NCBI GenBank assembly: GCA_023213315.1
Contig: JAKCPI010002872.1
Coordinates: 62,001 to 126,000 of the forward strand
Source of the DNA: Euborellia annulipes
Lineage: Eukaryota; Arthropoda; Insecta; Dermaptera; Anisolabididae
Direction: 5' to 3'
DNA length: 64,000 bases
The translations under genes were made by a program, and so were the position numbers. Numbering within the stretch: position 1 is the stretch's first letter; each line of letters begins with the position of its first letter. This document shows, one piece after another, positions 52,748-64,000 of the stretch. The notes under the pieces are model-generated. The model made no database searches. It had not been told where the DNA came from and worked only from the letters and a program-made list of their open reading frames with translations.

Positions 52748-53160
52748 TCAGTGTATGTATGTCACAAAAATTCCAAGGTATTTTTTTTTTAAAATAAGAC
52801 ATAATATAGCCAGCAAATAATTTGTTACAACCCCCAGGATAAAATAAATTAGGATATAAATTTTAACGACAAAAATTATAAAAATAAAATAAAACTTTTG
52901 CCGAAAGATGTTCAAATATTCAAAAAGTTTTAAATATCCAACTTTATGCAATATTGACCAAATATGCAAAAATATGCAATGTAGAATTTGAACCCTAGTT
53001 CCATGATTCGGATAGAACATTTTTTTTTCCGGGACGTGCATGTTAGCAAATAGAATATGCAATTGCATAGGAATCCGGGCTTTAATTATGAGTAATTAAA
53101 AAATTATGATTATTTTTTTTACTCTAAAATTATTATTATACCTGTATATTAAATATTTAT
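52748..53160. other. AT-rich sequence, nothing recognised
   Basis: The 106-codon minus-strand ORF is I/F/Y-rich with no domain. Confidence 0.5.
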
Positions 53161-53167
53161 TAAAAGT

Positions 53168-53310
53168 CCCCTGATCTATAGCTTAGTGGTAGAGTTTCTG
53201 GTGTCGAAGGTTCGCAGCCCGTCCCAAGCGAAAATATTTATTTTAATTGAATTGGTTACCATTCAATTGAAATAAATGGGGAAGTGGTCTAATAGGCCTC
53301 AGATGCGAAA
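53168..53310 (+). mobile_element. tRNA-derived SINE-D
   Basis: CTATAGCTTAGTGGTAGAG (box A) and GTCGAAGGTTCGCAGCCC (box B), then CGTCCCAAGCGAAAATATTT, TTGAATTGGTTACCATTCAA and GGTCTAATAGGCCTCAGA. Related copies (minus) at 55095-55290 and 61710-61858. Confidence 0.72.
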
Positions 53311-53319
53311 AAAAGTTAA

Positions 53320-53760
53320 AACAAAAAAATCATCGTGTGGTTTTATGAAACCACGATGCAAGTGAAACTTTTTTTCGGATCGTAGGTGTTTAACTGAAAA
53401 TTATCAGAAAATTATTTAATTAAGGGTATTAAAATCGCGTTTTTAATCTTAATTTAATAATTGGAAAATGGGAATGATAATGGGAAATCAATAGAAGCAT
53501 GTTAAAAACTGAGAACAATATTTATTTAGTAATTGAAGATTTGAATCATTTTAAATTTATTTTAAAAATTATAGTTTATCAATTAAAAATTGAATAATTA
53601 AATCTCAATTATTTTTTTTATAATTCGTCATATGTATTAAATTTCAACTTTCCTATTTTAATCGTCATGGCTTGTAGCGTCACGGCCTCTGACGCGACAT
53701 GCTGATAGATGAGCGAAAAAAATTTAAAAGGATCAAATAAAAGTTCCACTTTAACTTTTA
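53320..53760 (+). repeat. RG repeat, copy 2 (empty SINE site)
   Basis: ATCGTGTGGTTTTATGAAACCACGAT hairpin and the same body as 47207-48000, without the 50-bp insert or the SINE; the target AAGATTTGA is single at 53538-53546. Ends with GATGAGCGAAAAAAATTTAA, also seen at 48778. Confidence 0.88.
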
Positions 53761-53839
53761 AATTGTCCATTTACAGGCGTCTGCAGCCGAAAACAAGCTT
53801 TCGGATTGGCACGATCTTAACCCCATTTGTTAGCAAATA

Positions 53840-53930
53840 TAGTGGTTTTTCTACTTTCTCTTAGAGCCTTTAAATGCGGTTACCCTGACATTTTAATCTG
53901 GTTTTTTACTTTCTCTTATTTCTTTTTATT
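53840..53930 (+). mobile_element. Two RA 5'-end scraps
   Basis: TTCTACTTTCTCTTAGAG at 53849 and TTTTTTACTTTCTCTTATTT at 53902. Confidence 0.45.
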
Positions 53931-55060
53931 ATTTAAGAATAAATTTATTTATTTATTTAAGGTTGTTCGGACATTAAAGCCTTTGGGGGAGAAAGAAATT
54001 TTTTTTTTTTTTTTTTTTTCGAAAAAGAGGTGGGGTTTGGATAAAATGAATATGTGTGGGGATAGATCGAGGTCTGGGTAAACAAAAATTCTGAGGAATA
54101 AATAAAATCAAGTCGGTAGAGTCAAAATCTCAATGGAATATGATTCGAGTCGATGGTTTAAGTGTTTTGTCAGTATTTTATTTTTTCGAAATCGTCATTG
54201 TGAAAGTGTAATTGTATATATTAAAAAATAAAATTTGGGTAAGATTTAAAATAGTAGTTGTGAATGTGTGAGTTTATTAGTGAAATTTGTGAAAGTTTCA
54301 TTTATTATTTGGTATTAATTTTTTCATATATGAGATTAAAGGATCTTAATTTATATACCAGTATACCAAACATTTTATTTTTTAAAGGGAAATATTTAAT
54401 GTTATATAATAGGGATTTTGTTAAATCCGCCTTGCTTCTTTTTTTTTTTTACTGTTTTCAAGTGGATTTAGATACAATTTTATTTTAATTCTTTGTTTCA
54501 CACTTTTTATCGCCCACCTCCTTTGCTTTGCGCACTTCTAAAGGTGTTTTCCGTTTAAAACCATCTGCTTTTAATGGTCTCTTTTAATGGTGTCGTCACG
54601 GGTTTATATTTAATCCGATTTATTTTAATTTATTTAAAATAATGATGATGTGTTAATCGATTTGTTTTATTAACTTCATGGTCAAAATAACTTTAAAAGA
54701 ATGAAGAAGAATGGATTTTTTTTTGTTTTCTCAATTTGTAAAACGGTATTTTGCAGGATTATTTATTTTAATCTATTTTCAGTATTAGTCTAATTACACA
54801 CATTCTCTTGGATCCCTGAACCCCGGGTGTAGAATCCGGGATCTCCAGCCCTTATAAAGATCTTATTTTAATCTGGCCTTCTCTATGCCCTACTCTTACC
54901 CTTCTTAAGGGTTACGGGGCTGTTTAAAAAGTTGATCATATAGACCTACTCCGATTCAAACGTGTATTTCCGATGAAATATCTAAAGTATTTTATAACTT
55001 TTTCACTTAACATTAACAGATCGTTATATTATTTTTTCACTAAAAACGATCCCTCTATTT
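53931..55060. other. AT-rich sequence, nothing recognised
   Basis: T22 run at 53998. A GC-richer patch GGATCCCTGAACCCCGGGTG, TAGAATCCGGGATCTCC at 54809-54846 may be a SINE head scrap. Confidence 0.45.
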
Positions 55061-55064
55061 TTTT

Positions 55065-55292
55065 ATTTTTTTTTATTTTTTTATTTAAGGTCTTTTTTTT
55101 GCATCTATGACCATTTAGACCCAGTCTCTATTTCAAATTATTGGTAGCCAATTAAATTGAAATAAATTTTTGTTACATGAGACGGGATGCGAACCCGCGA
55201 CCCTCCAGGCATATTTATTTATATCATTTGGTATCAAATTGAATAAATAAATACTGCCTGGGATCCCAACCCGCGCCTTCTGTCTTTAAAAC
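55065..55292 (-). mobile_element. SINE-D, with duplicated head region
   Basis: T-rich tail, GACCATTTAGACCCAGTC, GGTAGCCAATTAAATTGAAA, GAGACGGGATGCGAACCCGC (box B on minus). A second head-like TGCCTGGGATCCCAACCCGC follows at 55253, so two SINE pieces appear fused. Confidence 0.65.
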
Positions 55293-56460
55293 TATCAATA
55301 TTGAAATTTGTCTACATTTCTAGTCTCTCGGCGGCCAAGGTGTGGGTGGGTTTTCTCTCTAAAATTCATCAAAATCAATAATTTCTCCGGATTAAAAATA
55401 AAAATACAATTTGGAATTTTAATTAACAATTAACAATAATAATGTTTAATACAATTAATAAAAAATTCCTTAATGTTAATTTTATATATTTTTTTCAACT
55501 TACACATATTTTTATTTATTTATCAAGGAATCTCCATCATTCGCGCAGTTCAGAATTTAAGTTTATGGATGTTTTTTTTATTGGTAATCAAGATATAATT
55601 TTTAAATTGCAAGGAATTTCCTTTTCACCTTTAATTTCCCAGTGGAATTAATTTATTATATCATAAATTTGAAATGAGTATAATTAACAAACTCATAGTT
55701 TGTTTTCTCGTTTAAAAAAATGTATATATTATTCATTTTATTTAAAACCCCTGAAAAATTAATTTTTAATCCTAGAAATAAATAATAGATGAATTGATAA
55801 TTATTATTTTATTTATTTTGACTAGCTATTAGGGCAATTATTTGTCCCCAAATACTAACTCTTGTTTAATATATATTGACTTATATTCTTTGGGGGATTG
55901 TTTTTTTTTTTTTTAACTACCACCTTTTTGATAAACAAACCCCCTATTATTCAGTACCAAAACTGAATTATCTTAAAATTAATATTCAAATCTTATTATC
56001 TTACTAGACTCCTATGCTTCCCTTTTGGCAGCTTAGCATAGCGATTGTCTAACCTCAAGTTCGCAGGCGCCAAGTTAGTTTTGTAACTCTCGTCTATAAA
56101 TGATTTGTCCTGGCCCTAGGCATTTATTTATTTATTAAATTTACCCTAAATACTAAAGACTCGACCAGTTGGTTACCCACTCTATCAATGAGTAAATATA
56201 TTTTTTGTTTTATTTGAAAAGTATGCAATTCAAATGATCAACTCACTGAATGATTTTTTTAAAATTATTTAGAGGTTTCTAAAGATCTTTAGAAAAACTC
56301 ATTCATGAGTTGGTCTTTCCGGTTACGGTCTTTAATTAACTCTGTTTCAGTACTCAAAGATAATTTTTTTTAATAATATAAAAACCACGAATATTTCTCT
56401 TATAACATTTTTTATAAAAATATTCAATTACTGTCATAAAATTTGCATTTGGTTACAGAA
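55293..56460. other. AT-rich sequence, nothing recognised
   Basis: No supported feature. Confidence 0.5.
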
Positions 56461-56465
56461 ATTAC

Positions 56466-56466
<1 letters not shown>

Positions 56467-56499
<33 letters not shown>

Positions 56500-56629
56500 A
56501 TTATTATTATCCAACTTAGAGAAATGGAAAAATGAAATTGATTACGTTTTAAGATTTTTTTTTTTTTTTTTTTATCTTTAAATTCATTCAAAAGCAGCAG
56601 ATTTATTAAATATATATATTTTATGATAG

Positions 56630-56668
<39 letters not shown>
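56467..56668. repeat. Cluster of long homopolymers
   Basis: A28 at 56467, T19 near 56555, A33 at 56634, within 200 bp. The F-rich minus-strand ORF here is a by-product. Confidence 0.9.
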
Positions 56669-56669
<1 letters not shown>

Positions 56670-57325
56670 AAATGAAAAACGAAAAAAATAGACTAATGTG
56701 TTCTTAATCCTAATTTTGACCGTCAAATTTATGCAAATGAGAAAATTAATTTGTGCGTGAAATCCAGTTCAAAAATGAACAAACATGTCGCCCAAATGGG
56801 CCAGAAAAAACAGCGAAATTAAAAATATCTATCTTGATTATCATTTTAAAATTGAGGTCATGGCTTTTAAGTCACATTACAGAGAAAAATTATTTAATTT
56901 CCTTTTGATGTATTGTATCTTTGCTTTATAAACATAAGCTTATTTCCTTAATTAATAAAATCTCAAAACAAAGGTTTTAATCAATATTGAGTACAACCCT
57001 TGTAAAAAGAGAGAAACACCCCCTCTATCCCCATGATTTCGACTAAAAAGAAAATCCTGTTAGGCTATTTACCTTCATTGCTTATTAAATGGAAGTGAAA
57101 TAATATTTAAATAATTTGTAAAGATAAATAGACGATTACTGAAGAAATTTATATAATCATATCGCGGCAAGGCCCTGGCGAGCGGCTTCTCGGTTTTCCT
57201 TATAATTTTTGCACTTATTAATTAAAATTAATATATGTTACACAACCACAGATCAATATCTATTCAATGACACTTCCCCGTCAAATATGATATACTACTG
57301 GCTGAGATTTTGCGTTTAGATACAA
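56670..57325. other. AT-rich sequence, nothing recognised
   Basis: GC-richer GCGGCAAGGCCCTGGCGAGC at 57165 only. Confidence 0.45.
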
Positions 57326-57327
57326 GT

Positions 57328-57515
57328 GGTAAAGCCAGCCTTGTGCCCACTTCTTGCTCACTGTTTGGAAATTTTAAAGTTTCGAATTTCCCTCTCTGAC
57401 TTAAATTTTAAATTTCCCTCTCCCGCTCTGTAACTCTAGCTAATCATCATCCTGATAGGCACATACACACAGGGACAGGAAGTCAGCCGCTAGCGCTATA
57501 TATTATAGTAGGATA
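57328..57515 (+). repeat. RJ repeat, copy 2
   Basis: GGAAATTTTAAAGTTTCGAA, TTTCCCTCTCTGACTTAAAT, TTTAAATTTCCCTCTC, ending GCCGCTAGCGCTATATATTA. Matches 29388-29590. Confidence 0.65.
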
Positions 57516-58904
57516 TGAATGATGGTTAAGAGAATGTAAAATTGAGAGAATAACAAAGGCTAGATGGGTTGAATTAAATTGGTTGTCTAATGCAATTTTG
57601 AAATAATATTCTCGCCAAAGTACTGAAATTTAAATTAGTGTTGTCTTTGGAAGTTAGTCGCATAAGGGAGTTCGCAATTATTGTAATAAAGTTATAACTT
57701 TTTCAATTCTAAACCTAAAGGGAATTTAACTTTTTTTCTTCCAAATCAAATGTTTAATTGCCAAGTGAACGTGATAATTAATTATAATACATTATAAATG
57801 AACTATATTCAATTTATAATAATACCTACTATTGTAAATATATTTACTTATTAATATAATAAAGCTCATAATGGAGTCTATAATGAATTAAAAGGGCTGG
57901 CTATTTTCCCTATGTGCTTCGGCTACTGTATTTTATGTTATATAACAAAGTCTAATCGGATTCAAAAAATAAAACTTGTTAGATATATTTTTTTTTCTGT
58001 GAATATTATAAAATAAATAATCCGGATTGTGTTAAGTCTGCTTTAAATTAAATATTAAACAAAATATTACGAATCAAACAAAAGTAAATATTTGGTCATA
58101 ATACTATTACTGTACGGCGCAAATAGCCTGTGTTGCTGAGCGCGCCTAAATATTAATAAATAATAATTACTGTAGGCATATATTTAAAATTGAAATTGCC
58201 TTTTTTTAACTTAACAGTTGAATTGGAAAAAATTTCTTCAGCACCTTTAAGGCTATTCTGTTGGTTTTTTTCATACGCCTATATACTTATTATAAATTAA
58301 TTTTAAAGATGAAACTAATTTACAAAAATGAACTTCTTATTTTAATTTAAAAAATTTTAAGATCTATTAACTCGATTCTAGAGATCGATTAGAGGTTGAG
58401 TTTTATCCTGTAAATTTAATTCAAGTAATGTACTGTACGTATATAGAGCCTATATATACTCAGGCATCTCTCGATTTACGCCGGGGTTAAATTCCAACGA
58501 CATAGGATCGTAATTCTAATCGAAGTAATTAGAGGTAGATTTACAATCCTAAGCACGTCAATAAGATACGCCCGAGTGCCTTAAAGTGGTAAATATTTTT
58601 ACTACATTAAGAGATAGTAGAATTAAATCTTCAAGAATATGTTTAAGTAAAATAAACTATAAAACCGACAATTGTTGTTAAGTAGATTTAATATTAACAT
58701 ATTTTTAAAATTGAGTAGAATGATAACTTCAAAATACGTAAATAAAATTTTGAGATGAAATAAAAGTCAAATTTTATGGGTGAAAGTAAATTTATTTTCA
58801 AATGATTGTTGTTTGATATTGATAGATGTTATTGTCAGTTCTCCCTCATCAGAAAGTTCATTCTAACAATAAGGTATATGGAAGAAAAGATTCTTTTATA
58901 CAAG
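57516..58904. other. AT-rich sequence, nothing recognised
   Basis: No ORF or repeat family member supported. Confidence 0.5.
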
Positions 58905-58912
58905 ATTACAAT

Positions 58913-59374
58913 CAGGGGTGCACAGGATCGCGGTCCTTATGGATTTAAATTCGAAAATCCGATCCAGAATTTACGGACGTGGATTGGAATCCTTTTTTTT
59001 TTTTTTTTTTGAAGAGAATCTGGATCGAAATTATTTTTGCTCTCTGTATCTAGGATCGGATCGCTAATCCTTTCTGAAGAATTAGCAATCCTGGAATTTT
59101 GCGGTCCTTTTCAAAGCATTGCCATTCTTTTAAAATTTTTTATTTTTTAATAAATATTTATATCCTTTTAACTCATTCAAACGTCTAAATTCAATTGGAT
59201 TTTTGGATCACGGTTCTGGATTTACGAATCGAAACACCGATCGTTTTTCTAAATCGGTTCGGATCGCCCGAGTTTGTAGGTTCGCCGGATCAGATCGCTA
59301 ATGGGTCGTCCAAACTGCCCGGAATTGCGGAACAGATCGCTAATCCTTTTTAAAGGATTTTGCCCTGATCCCTG
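58913..59374. mobile_element. hAT-type MITE, 462 bp, perfect 8-bp TSD
   Basis: CAGGGGTGCACAGGATCGCG to TTTTGCCCTGATCCCTG, flanked by ATTACAAT on both sides (58905-58912 and 59375-59382; fits nTnnnnAn). Inside, AGATCGCTAATCC-type motifs occur at least four times (59052, 59303, 59333 and relatives), likely transposase-binding subterminal repeats. Confidence 0.92.
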
Positions 59375-59382
59375 ATTACAAT

Positions 59383-60520
59383 AACACTTTACCTAGTTAC
59401 CCAAACTATTGTTGACATTTCTTCTACTCTTTTTATGGTAGCCTTCACATCTTCCTTTATCGAGTGTCAGGGCGTGCGACTATGAGTCGGGTTTCTCTCG
59501 ATCGTAGATGATTACATAATACTTGAATGACCATAGAAATTTATTTATTTATTTTTTTTTAATGATTTATTTGAAAGTAAAAGAGTATTTGGAATGACGA
59601 TCAACGTGGCATTGAATAAATGAAGGGTTGGAATGACCAAAAAGTGCATAAATGTCTCGTCCATTATTAGTGGATCACAAAAGTTAATGACAAGCAGAAT
59701 GAACATACCTTAATAGTCATGAGAATTTCACTATTCTATTTTATATGTATTTACAAAATTCCCTCCCACTTTTACTTCAATTTCACTAAACATTAATCAT
59801 TACGCATTTTTTTATTCCTAGTTAATTTAATGATTCTTCTTTAACGGCATTCTCTTCACGAATGTTAAATTATTTTGACTGTCAATATATTCAGTAAAAT
59901 TTTGTCTAAATCTCTACATAACTACTTATATTATAAATGTAAATTTAATTCCATTGGAAAGTGTTAAGTTCGCATCGTAGTTTTTTTTCCCTTAAACTCC
60001 GCATATTTAAATGATCAATTTATTTATACAAAATCTATTTTTAAAGGCTAAATTTATATTTGTCATCACTTTTTGCACATTTTAACAATATGTCATTGGA
60101 TTCGTAAAAAAAAATGACAGTTTTTGTGAAAATATGTAACCGAATCGGGAAGGGAGTTAGAGAAGATGACAAGATAATAAATTTCCAGCCACTCTTTCGA
60201 ATATCATTGTTTTCTTCTTTTTTTCTATTGAAGAAAAAATTTGATTGCCAATTTACTTTTTTATTAAATTTTATTAGTTTATATAGATATAAACTTGGTT
60301 GAGCCGTTTAGTCGATATTTTTAAGCAGTTATGATTTCCTACCACCAGATAAATGCAATTCAAACTCGAATCCACTTTCTGTCAAGTTAGCCTATTATAT
60401 CTAAAAGCAAATGACGTTAATCTAATTAGTAGAAAGTTAATTTTTGTTAGTTTTTCGTTAAATCAGGGAAAATTTTTTTAAAATTTTTAAAAAAAAAAAT
60501 TTAAAATATAATTTTTTATT
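59383..60520. other. AT-rich sequence, nothing recognised
   Basis: No supported feature. Confidence 0.5.
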
Positions 60521-60528
60521 TATAAAAT

Positions 60529-60581
60529 AAAAAAAAAAATAAAAAAGGGGGAAAAAAAAAAAAAAAAAAAAAAAAAAAAAC
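60529..60581. repeat. A-rich homopolymer tract
   Basis: A10, then AGGGGG and A30. Confidence 0.9.
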
Positions 60582-60754
60582 ATTTCTAGACATTTTTCGG
60601 AAAATATTTGTTTTTCGTTTTGATACAAACCTCAATATCTTTTCAAAAATATTAATTTTTCTTTGTATATATATTGTATTCTTTCTATATTTACTAAGGG
60701 TATATACGTTTTTCACTTCCAAGTATTGTGTTATATATCCCTACAGACAATCGG

Positions 60755-60970
60755 ACCACCTAAATAGAGTCGAATAGATAGATGCCAAAATCAAATATGA
60801 AAGTATCTTTTTTGAAGTCAAAGTTACTCAATTTTTAAGTACCTAAATACAATATACTAGATACCCTTTTTTAAAACCAAGTATCTAAATACAAGATACT
60901 TGATACAATGATTATGTGTATCTAGATACTTGTACCTTAGATACTTGTATCTGGATTCTGCCCAGCTCTG
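60755..60970 (-). mobile_element. One-ended hAT MITE rich in GATACTTG
   Basis: The right end reads, on the minus strand, CAGAGCTGGGCAGAATCCAG followed by ATACAAGTATCTAAGG-type repeats, the common 'CAGAGxTGGGCA' hAT MITE. The left end was not found. Confidence 0.65.
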
Positions 60971-61700
60971 CATAGAACCATTGATACAGTGAATTATATC
61001 ATATTTAGTCTATACTAAGTAATTCTATTCCCCAATCAGCTTTAAATAATTTTTTGATAAAATAAATGTCCATTTATAAAACTAATATTTTTAATTTGAT
61101 TTTTTTTCCTGATTTCAATTAAATATTCTGATAAATATTTGAATTAAAAGTTTTATTATTATTCAAATATTAAAATAAAATCACCAGGAGGGGGAGTAGA
61201 TTAACACAAAAAATATAATAGTAATAATGTGCAAATTGTATCAAATACGCCCATTTTAACAATAATTTTAAGTCTTTTCAATTAGCTCTTTGCGTTGATT
61301 AAAAATTAAAATAGTGTGGCGTTAAACTGTGTTTAAATAATTCTATATACAATGGTTTTTTAATCCTAGTTAAAAATACATGTATTATTATTATTAATAA
61401 AGAAAATATTCAGTAAGATTAATTGCAAGGGTAATTATTAGAAATTAGAATCAAGGATGAACTCTCTAATTTTTACCTAACATTATTTCATATTAAAATC
61501 GATATGTATGCGGATGTTGCCGTTTCTGATAACATTATAAAACTAGTGTCATATGATTTCAATGAAAACTTTACGTTGATTATAAAATGTGTCATTGTTT
61601 AAATGAAAGCTAAATTAAAAAAAAAAATCGAAATAAGGCGGTCAGTCAAAGAAAAAATAAATAAGCTTTTGTCTGTGGATTCTCAATTCAAAAATAGGAG
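60971..61700. other. AT-rich sequence, nothing recognised
   Basis: No supported feature. Confidence 0.5.
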
Positions 61701-61707
61701 TCAAGTG

Positions 61708-61860
61708 TTTTTTTATTCGTTTCTGAGGCCTTTTTTATTACAATTGATTGATATCCAATTCACTTGTAATAAATTTTGTCGCCTGGGACGGGATGTGAAC
61801 CCGCGACCCTTGGTACAAATAGCCGGCACGCAACCACTACACAAAGGCCCAAGGGCTACG
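61708..61860 (-). mobile_element. tRNA-derived SINE-D
   Basis: T-rich tail, GATATCCAATTCACTTGTAA, GTCGCCTGGGACGGGATGTG, then minus-strand box B CGCGGGTTCACATCCC and box A GTAGTGGTTGCGTGCC. The 117-codon ORF at 61603-61956 runs through it and is not a gene. Confidence 0.8.
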
Positions 61861-61875
61861 AGTCAAGTTGATATT

Positions 61876-62541
61876 TGGACCGTTTATTTTGAAAGTGGTG
61901 TAACTCCATTTTTTTTTTTTTTTTTTTTAATGAGATATCACATAATTTATTCTTAAATTAATGTAAATTTTCTATGTATAGCTAGCTAGTAGCATAGGCG
62001 CCGGAACTGGGGGGGGGGCAAGGGTACATTGCCCCCCCCTGGCATCCTACAGGGGGGGGGGCAGAGGGGGGCAAAATTTCTTCTTTTATTTCATTTATTT
62101 TTAAAAATGATATATTTTTACTTATGAAAAATAAAATCTTCTGAATTAAAAAAAATTAAAAGAGTAAGAAATTCATTTTTTTCCAAATTTTTTCCAAAAA
62201 TTTTTGATAAAATCACTAGCAAATTTTTTAAAATTTTAATTTTATTAAAATTGTGATTTTATTTAAAATTTTTAAAGTTTTATAGTAGATTTGTTTTTGT
62301 TTTATACTATTTGATCATATCAAATTATTTTAATTTTCTAAAAAAAATTTTTTTGCCCCCCCCCTGATTCAAATTCGTTCCGGCGCCCCTGGCTAGTAGT
62401 AATTTTCTTAAAAAATTCCCATGTTTTGTACAATTGAAAATTGGTCGGTAAATAGATTTTTTAATGAACAGACATGTTAACCTTTGATTTTCTCGAAACA
62501 ATAGAAAATGGACTTACACCACTTTCAAAATAAACGGTCCA
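61876..62541. mobile_element. TIR element (about 33-bp TIRs) hosting a nested MITE
   Basis: TGGACCGTTTATTTTGAAAG, TGGTGTAA at the left and TTACACCACTTTC, AAAATAAACGGTCCA at the right. The element would be 259 bp without the nested MITE and its TSD. TSD unclear. Confidence 0.82.
61993..62391. mobile_element. hAT-like MITE, 399 bp, perfect 8-bp TSD
   Basis: CATAGGCGCCGGAACTGG to GTTCCGGCGCCCCTG, flanked by GCTAGTAG (61985-61992 and 62392-62399). G/C runs sit just inside both ends (GGGGGGGGGC ... GCCCCCCCCC), as in MITE-F. Confidence 0.9.
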
Positions 62542-62954
62542 TTTGTTAAAGAAAAATTTGGATACTGCCCTGCTTAATTAATTGCTATTTGTTTCTGCTT
62601 GTAGCCATTATTTATTCAATTATTTTATATAACATAATATTATTATATATTAGTGTGATGTTTGATTAGCTCGACAGTTCGACTACATCTCTAACACACA
62701 TGATTAACGTAACGTTATATAAAATAATTGTATAACTAATGTCTATACGCACAAACATATGGCACTTATCTAACGATATGCAAGATTTCAAAATCTCGGC
62801 TGTGAAATGAAAATTTTGTATTGTTATTTTTCTATACTTTATTTTTGTTGATTTTTAGTTTAGTTTACTTACAATATCAATTTAGAATTTTTAGTTTTTT
62901 TTTTTTTTTAATCTTAATATTTATTTTGATAATTACTAACCTTTGGAGTGTAGG

Positions 62955-63240
62955 TTATTTATTTATCTAGGCGGAGTTTTGCCTGGAATGGATCGACCTG
63001 GGGTTGGAGGGCGTTTGTTTTAAGCCCAACAGACTAATGTTTATTGGTCAGTTGGTTTAGCATAGAGTTAGAGCCCCCGGGTCATCGGGTACCCCGAGGG
63101 GATGTTGTTCGGTGGTACTTCCTGCTGAAACCCTCCTGTCTCGGGCTTTATTTTAGCAGTGTTAAATGTAGTTGAATGCAAGCAACTATAAAAGAGTCAA
63201 AAGAGTTGACATCCTTTTCTGTTAGCAATTTATTAACAAG
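62955..63240 (+). other. GC-richer unclassified block
   Basis: GGTCAGTTGGTTTAGCATAG is box-A-like; GCCCCCGGGTCATCGGGTAC and CCCTCCTGTCTCGGGC follow. AATTTATTAACAAG and TTTTTATTTATTAC at the end look like a retroelement 3' end. No partner in the window. Confidence 0.3.
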
Positions 63241-63840
63241 TGTTTTCCTTTACCGATATGTAATTTTTATTTATTACACAGAGAGGAAATGAGATATACA
63301 ATGGTCCACCGAATTCTCTAGTAAATAAAACGTTAATAAAAAAATTATTTTTATATAATGCCTCTTAAATTAAATTCCAATTGTTTTAATTCTTTCAAAT
63401 GAATATGGTTTTATAATATTTTCCCTTTGAAAATTATTAATATCAGTAATGAAATTTATTGTATGGAAGAATGAATGTAAATTTTTAATGAAGCCTGAAA
63501 GGCAGGAAATAAAAGCTTTTAAAAATGTTGTGAATTATTAAATATATTAATAAATATATATCATTAAAACCATGTATTTAAGAGAGAATATACAAAGAAA
63601 AATATTTATTCAAAGGAGTATTAAATATAAATAAATTTTTAATAGATTATCATCTCTCGAAAACTCACACTACGGAAATAAATTAAGGAAAAAATGATTT
63701 AAAAATTCTGATAGATTACATTTTGATTACTTACTAAGGGTTACTGGATGAAAATTGAATTGTATGTGAAAAATAAAATTTTTGGGCCTGACCATGATTG
63801 AACCATTTACAATTGTGTATGTCCAATATAACTTGGCAAG
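63241..63840. other. AT-rich sequence, nothing recognised
   Basis: No supported feature. Confidence 0.5.
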
Positions 63841-63854
63841 GATATTATATAGGC

Positions 63855-63935
63855 CTATTTTTAGCCGAAACGTCTGCCCTGGTTTGACAATAAAGTGAAA
63901 TATAAACTAGCTAGCTGCTTTGCTCATTTTTTCTA
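63855..63935 (+). mobile_element. Decayed FB-HHR arm
   Basis: AGCCGAAACGTCTGCCC followed by TTTGACAATAAAGTGAAATA, the usual sequence after the GAAACGTC motif in these elements (compare 21057 on). The CTGANGA box is not recognisable. Confidence 0.45.
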
Positions 63936-63953
63936 TTTGTTGGTTTGAGTAGC

Positions 63954-64000
63954 CTATTGGATTCATGTCAAAAATTCGATGTCGAGATTTTGATGGATAT
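63954..64000 (+). mobile_element. Start of another RA copy
   Basis: TATTGGATTCATGTCAAAAA, TTCGATGTCGAGATTTTGAT: RA block 2, cut off by the window end. Confidence 0.9.

Noticed and set aside
52748..53068. 106-codon minus-strand ORF
   Set aside because: I/F/Y/K-rich with no recognisable motif; overlaps A/T homopolymers.
56466..56726. 86-codon minus-strand ORF
   Set aside because: Almost entirely encoded by poly-A/poly-T runs.
61603..61956. 117-codon ORF, the longest in the window
   Set aside because: It runs through a SINE-D, a TIR element and a T20 run; the protein changes character at each boundary.

Overview
This is a eukaryotic, very AT-rich (roughly 70% A+T by eye) window that is almost entirely non-coding and built from layers of transposable-element debris. 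The repeats (several tRNA-derived SINE families, hAT-like MITEs with 8-bp duplications, foldback elements carrying hammerhead-ribozyme cores, and a LINE reverse-transcriptase relic) and the GT-AG exon-like islands point to an invertebrate animal. I cannot name the species or phylum from the sequence. No complete protein-coding gene is visible; nearly all ORFs of 60-115 codons are low-complexity or lie inside repeats.

Local family names used below. RA: a ~650-700 bp element present in at least 12 whole or partial copies, with a TA-rich palindrome at one end and a ~90 bp hairpin at the other. SINE-B, -C, -D, -E: tRNA-headed SINE families. MITE-F: ~190 bp CAGGGCCGGA-ended MITE, three copies. MITE-H: two copies with long TIRs. 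RG, RI, RJ: unclassified two-copy repeats. FB-HHR: foldback (inverted-repeat) elements whose arms carry hammerhead-like cores (CTGANGA - stem II - GAAAC - GTC).

Layout. 1-13 kb: end of one FB-HHR element, a decayed foldback, a candidate 121-bp exon (1532-1652), MITE-F, an RA copy interrupted by a SINE-B that is itself split by a 991-bp hAT element, more RA copies, two hammerhead-like cores near 9.3 and 9.85 kb, an AATATT-rich palindromic MITE and a hAT MITE. 12-14.4 kb: two RA copies head to head, a 220-bp foldback, and a 99-bp tandem repeat with a 297-bp higher-order pattern. 15-23 kb: a GC-richer exon-like block, three FB-HHR elements, several SINEs, and an RA copy with a fourth FB-HHR nested in it (15-bp target duplication). 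23-29 kb is the most gene-like stretch: a CpG-rich block with a splice donor, exon-like islands at 24.37 and 25.68 kb, and two short open exons with good splice sites (27292-27431 and 28081-28155) in compatible phase, all on the + strand. 29-43 kb: RA copies, SINE-E, MITEs, and a 760-bp TIR element. 43-54 kb: LINE reverse-transcriptase tail (- strand), a GC-rich foldback, the RG repeat in filled and empty SINE-insertion states, RA hairpins, and an exon-like island at 51.1 kb. 54-64 kb: AT-rich sequence with homopolymers, a 462-bp hAT MITE, and a triple nest of SINE-D and two TIR elements at 61.7-62.5 kb; the window ends in the start of another RA copy.

The most notable system is the FB-HHR family: several structurally different inverted-repeat elements all carry hammerhead-type cores in both arms, with palindromic ACGT in place of a looped stem III, which would favour dimeric ribozymes. 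Hammerheads are known from Penelope-like retroelements and retrozymes; the recurring back-to-back arrangement here is the part worth testing.
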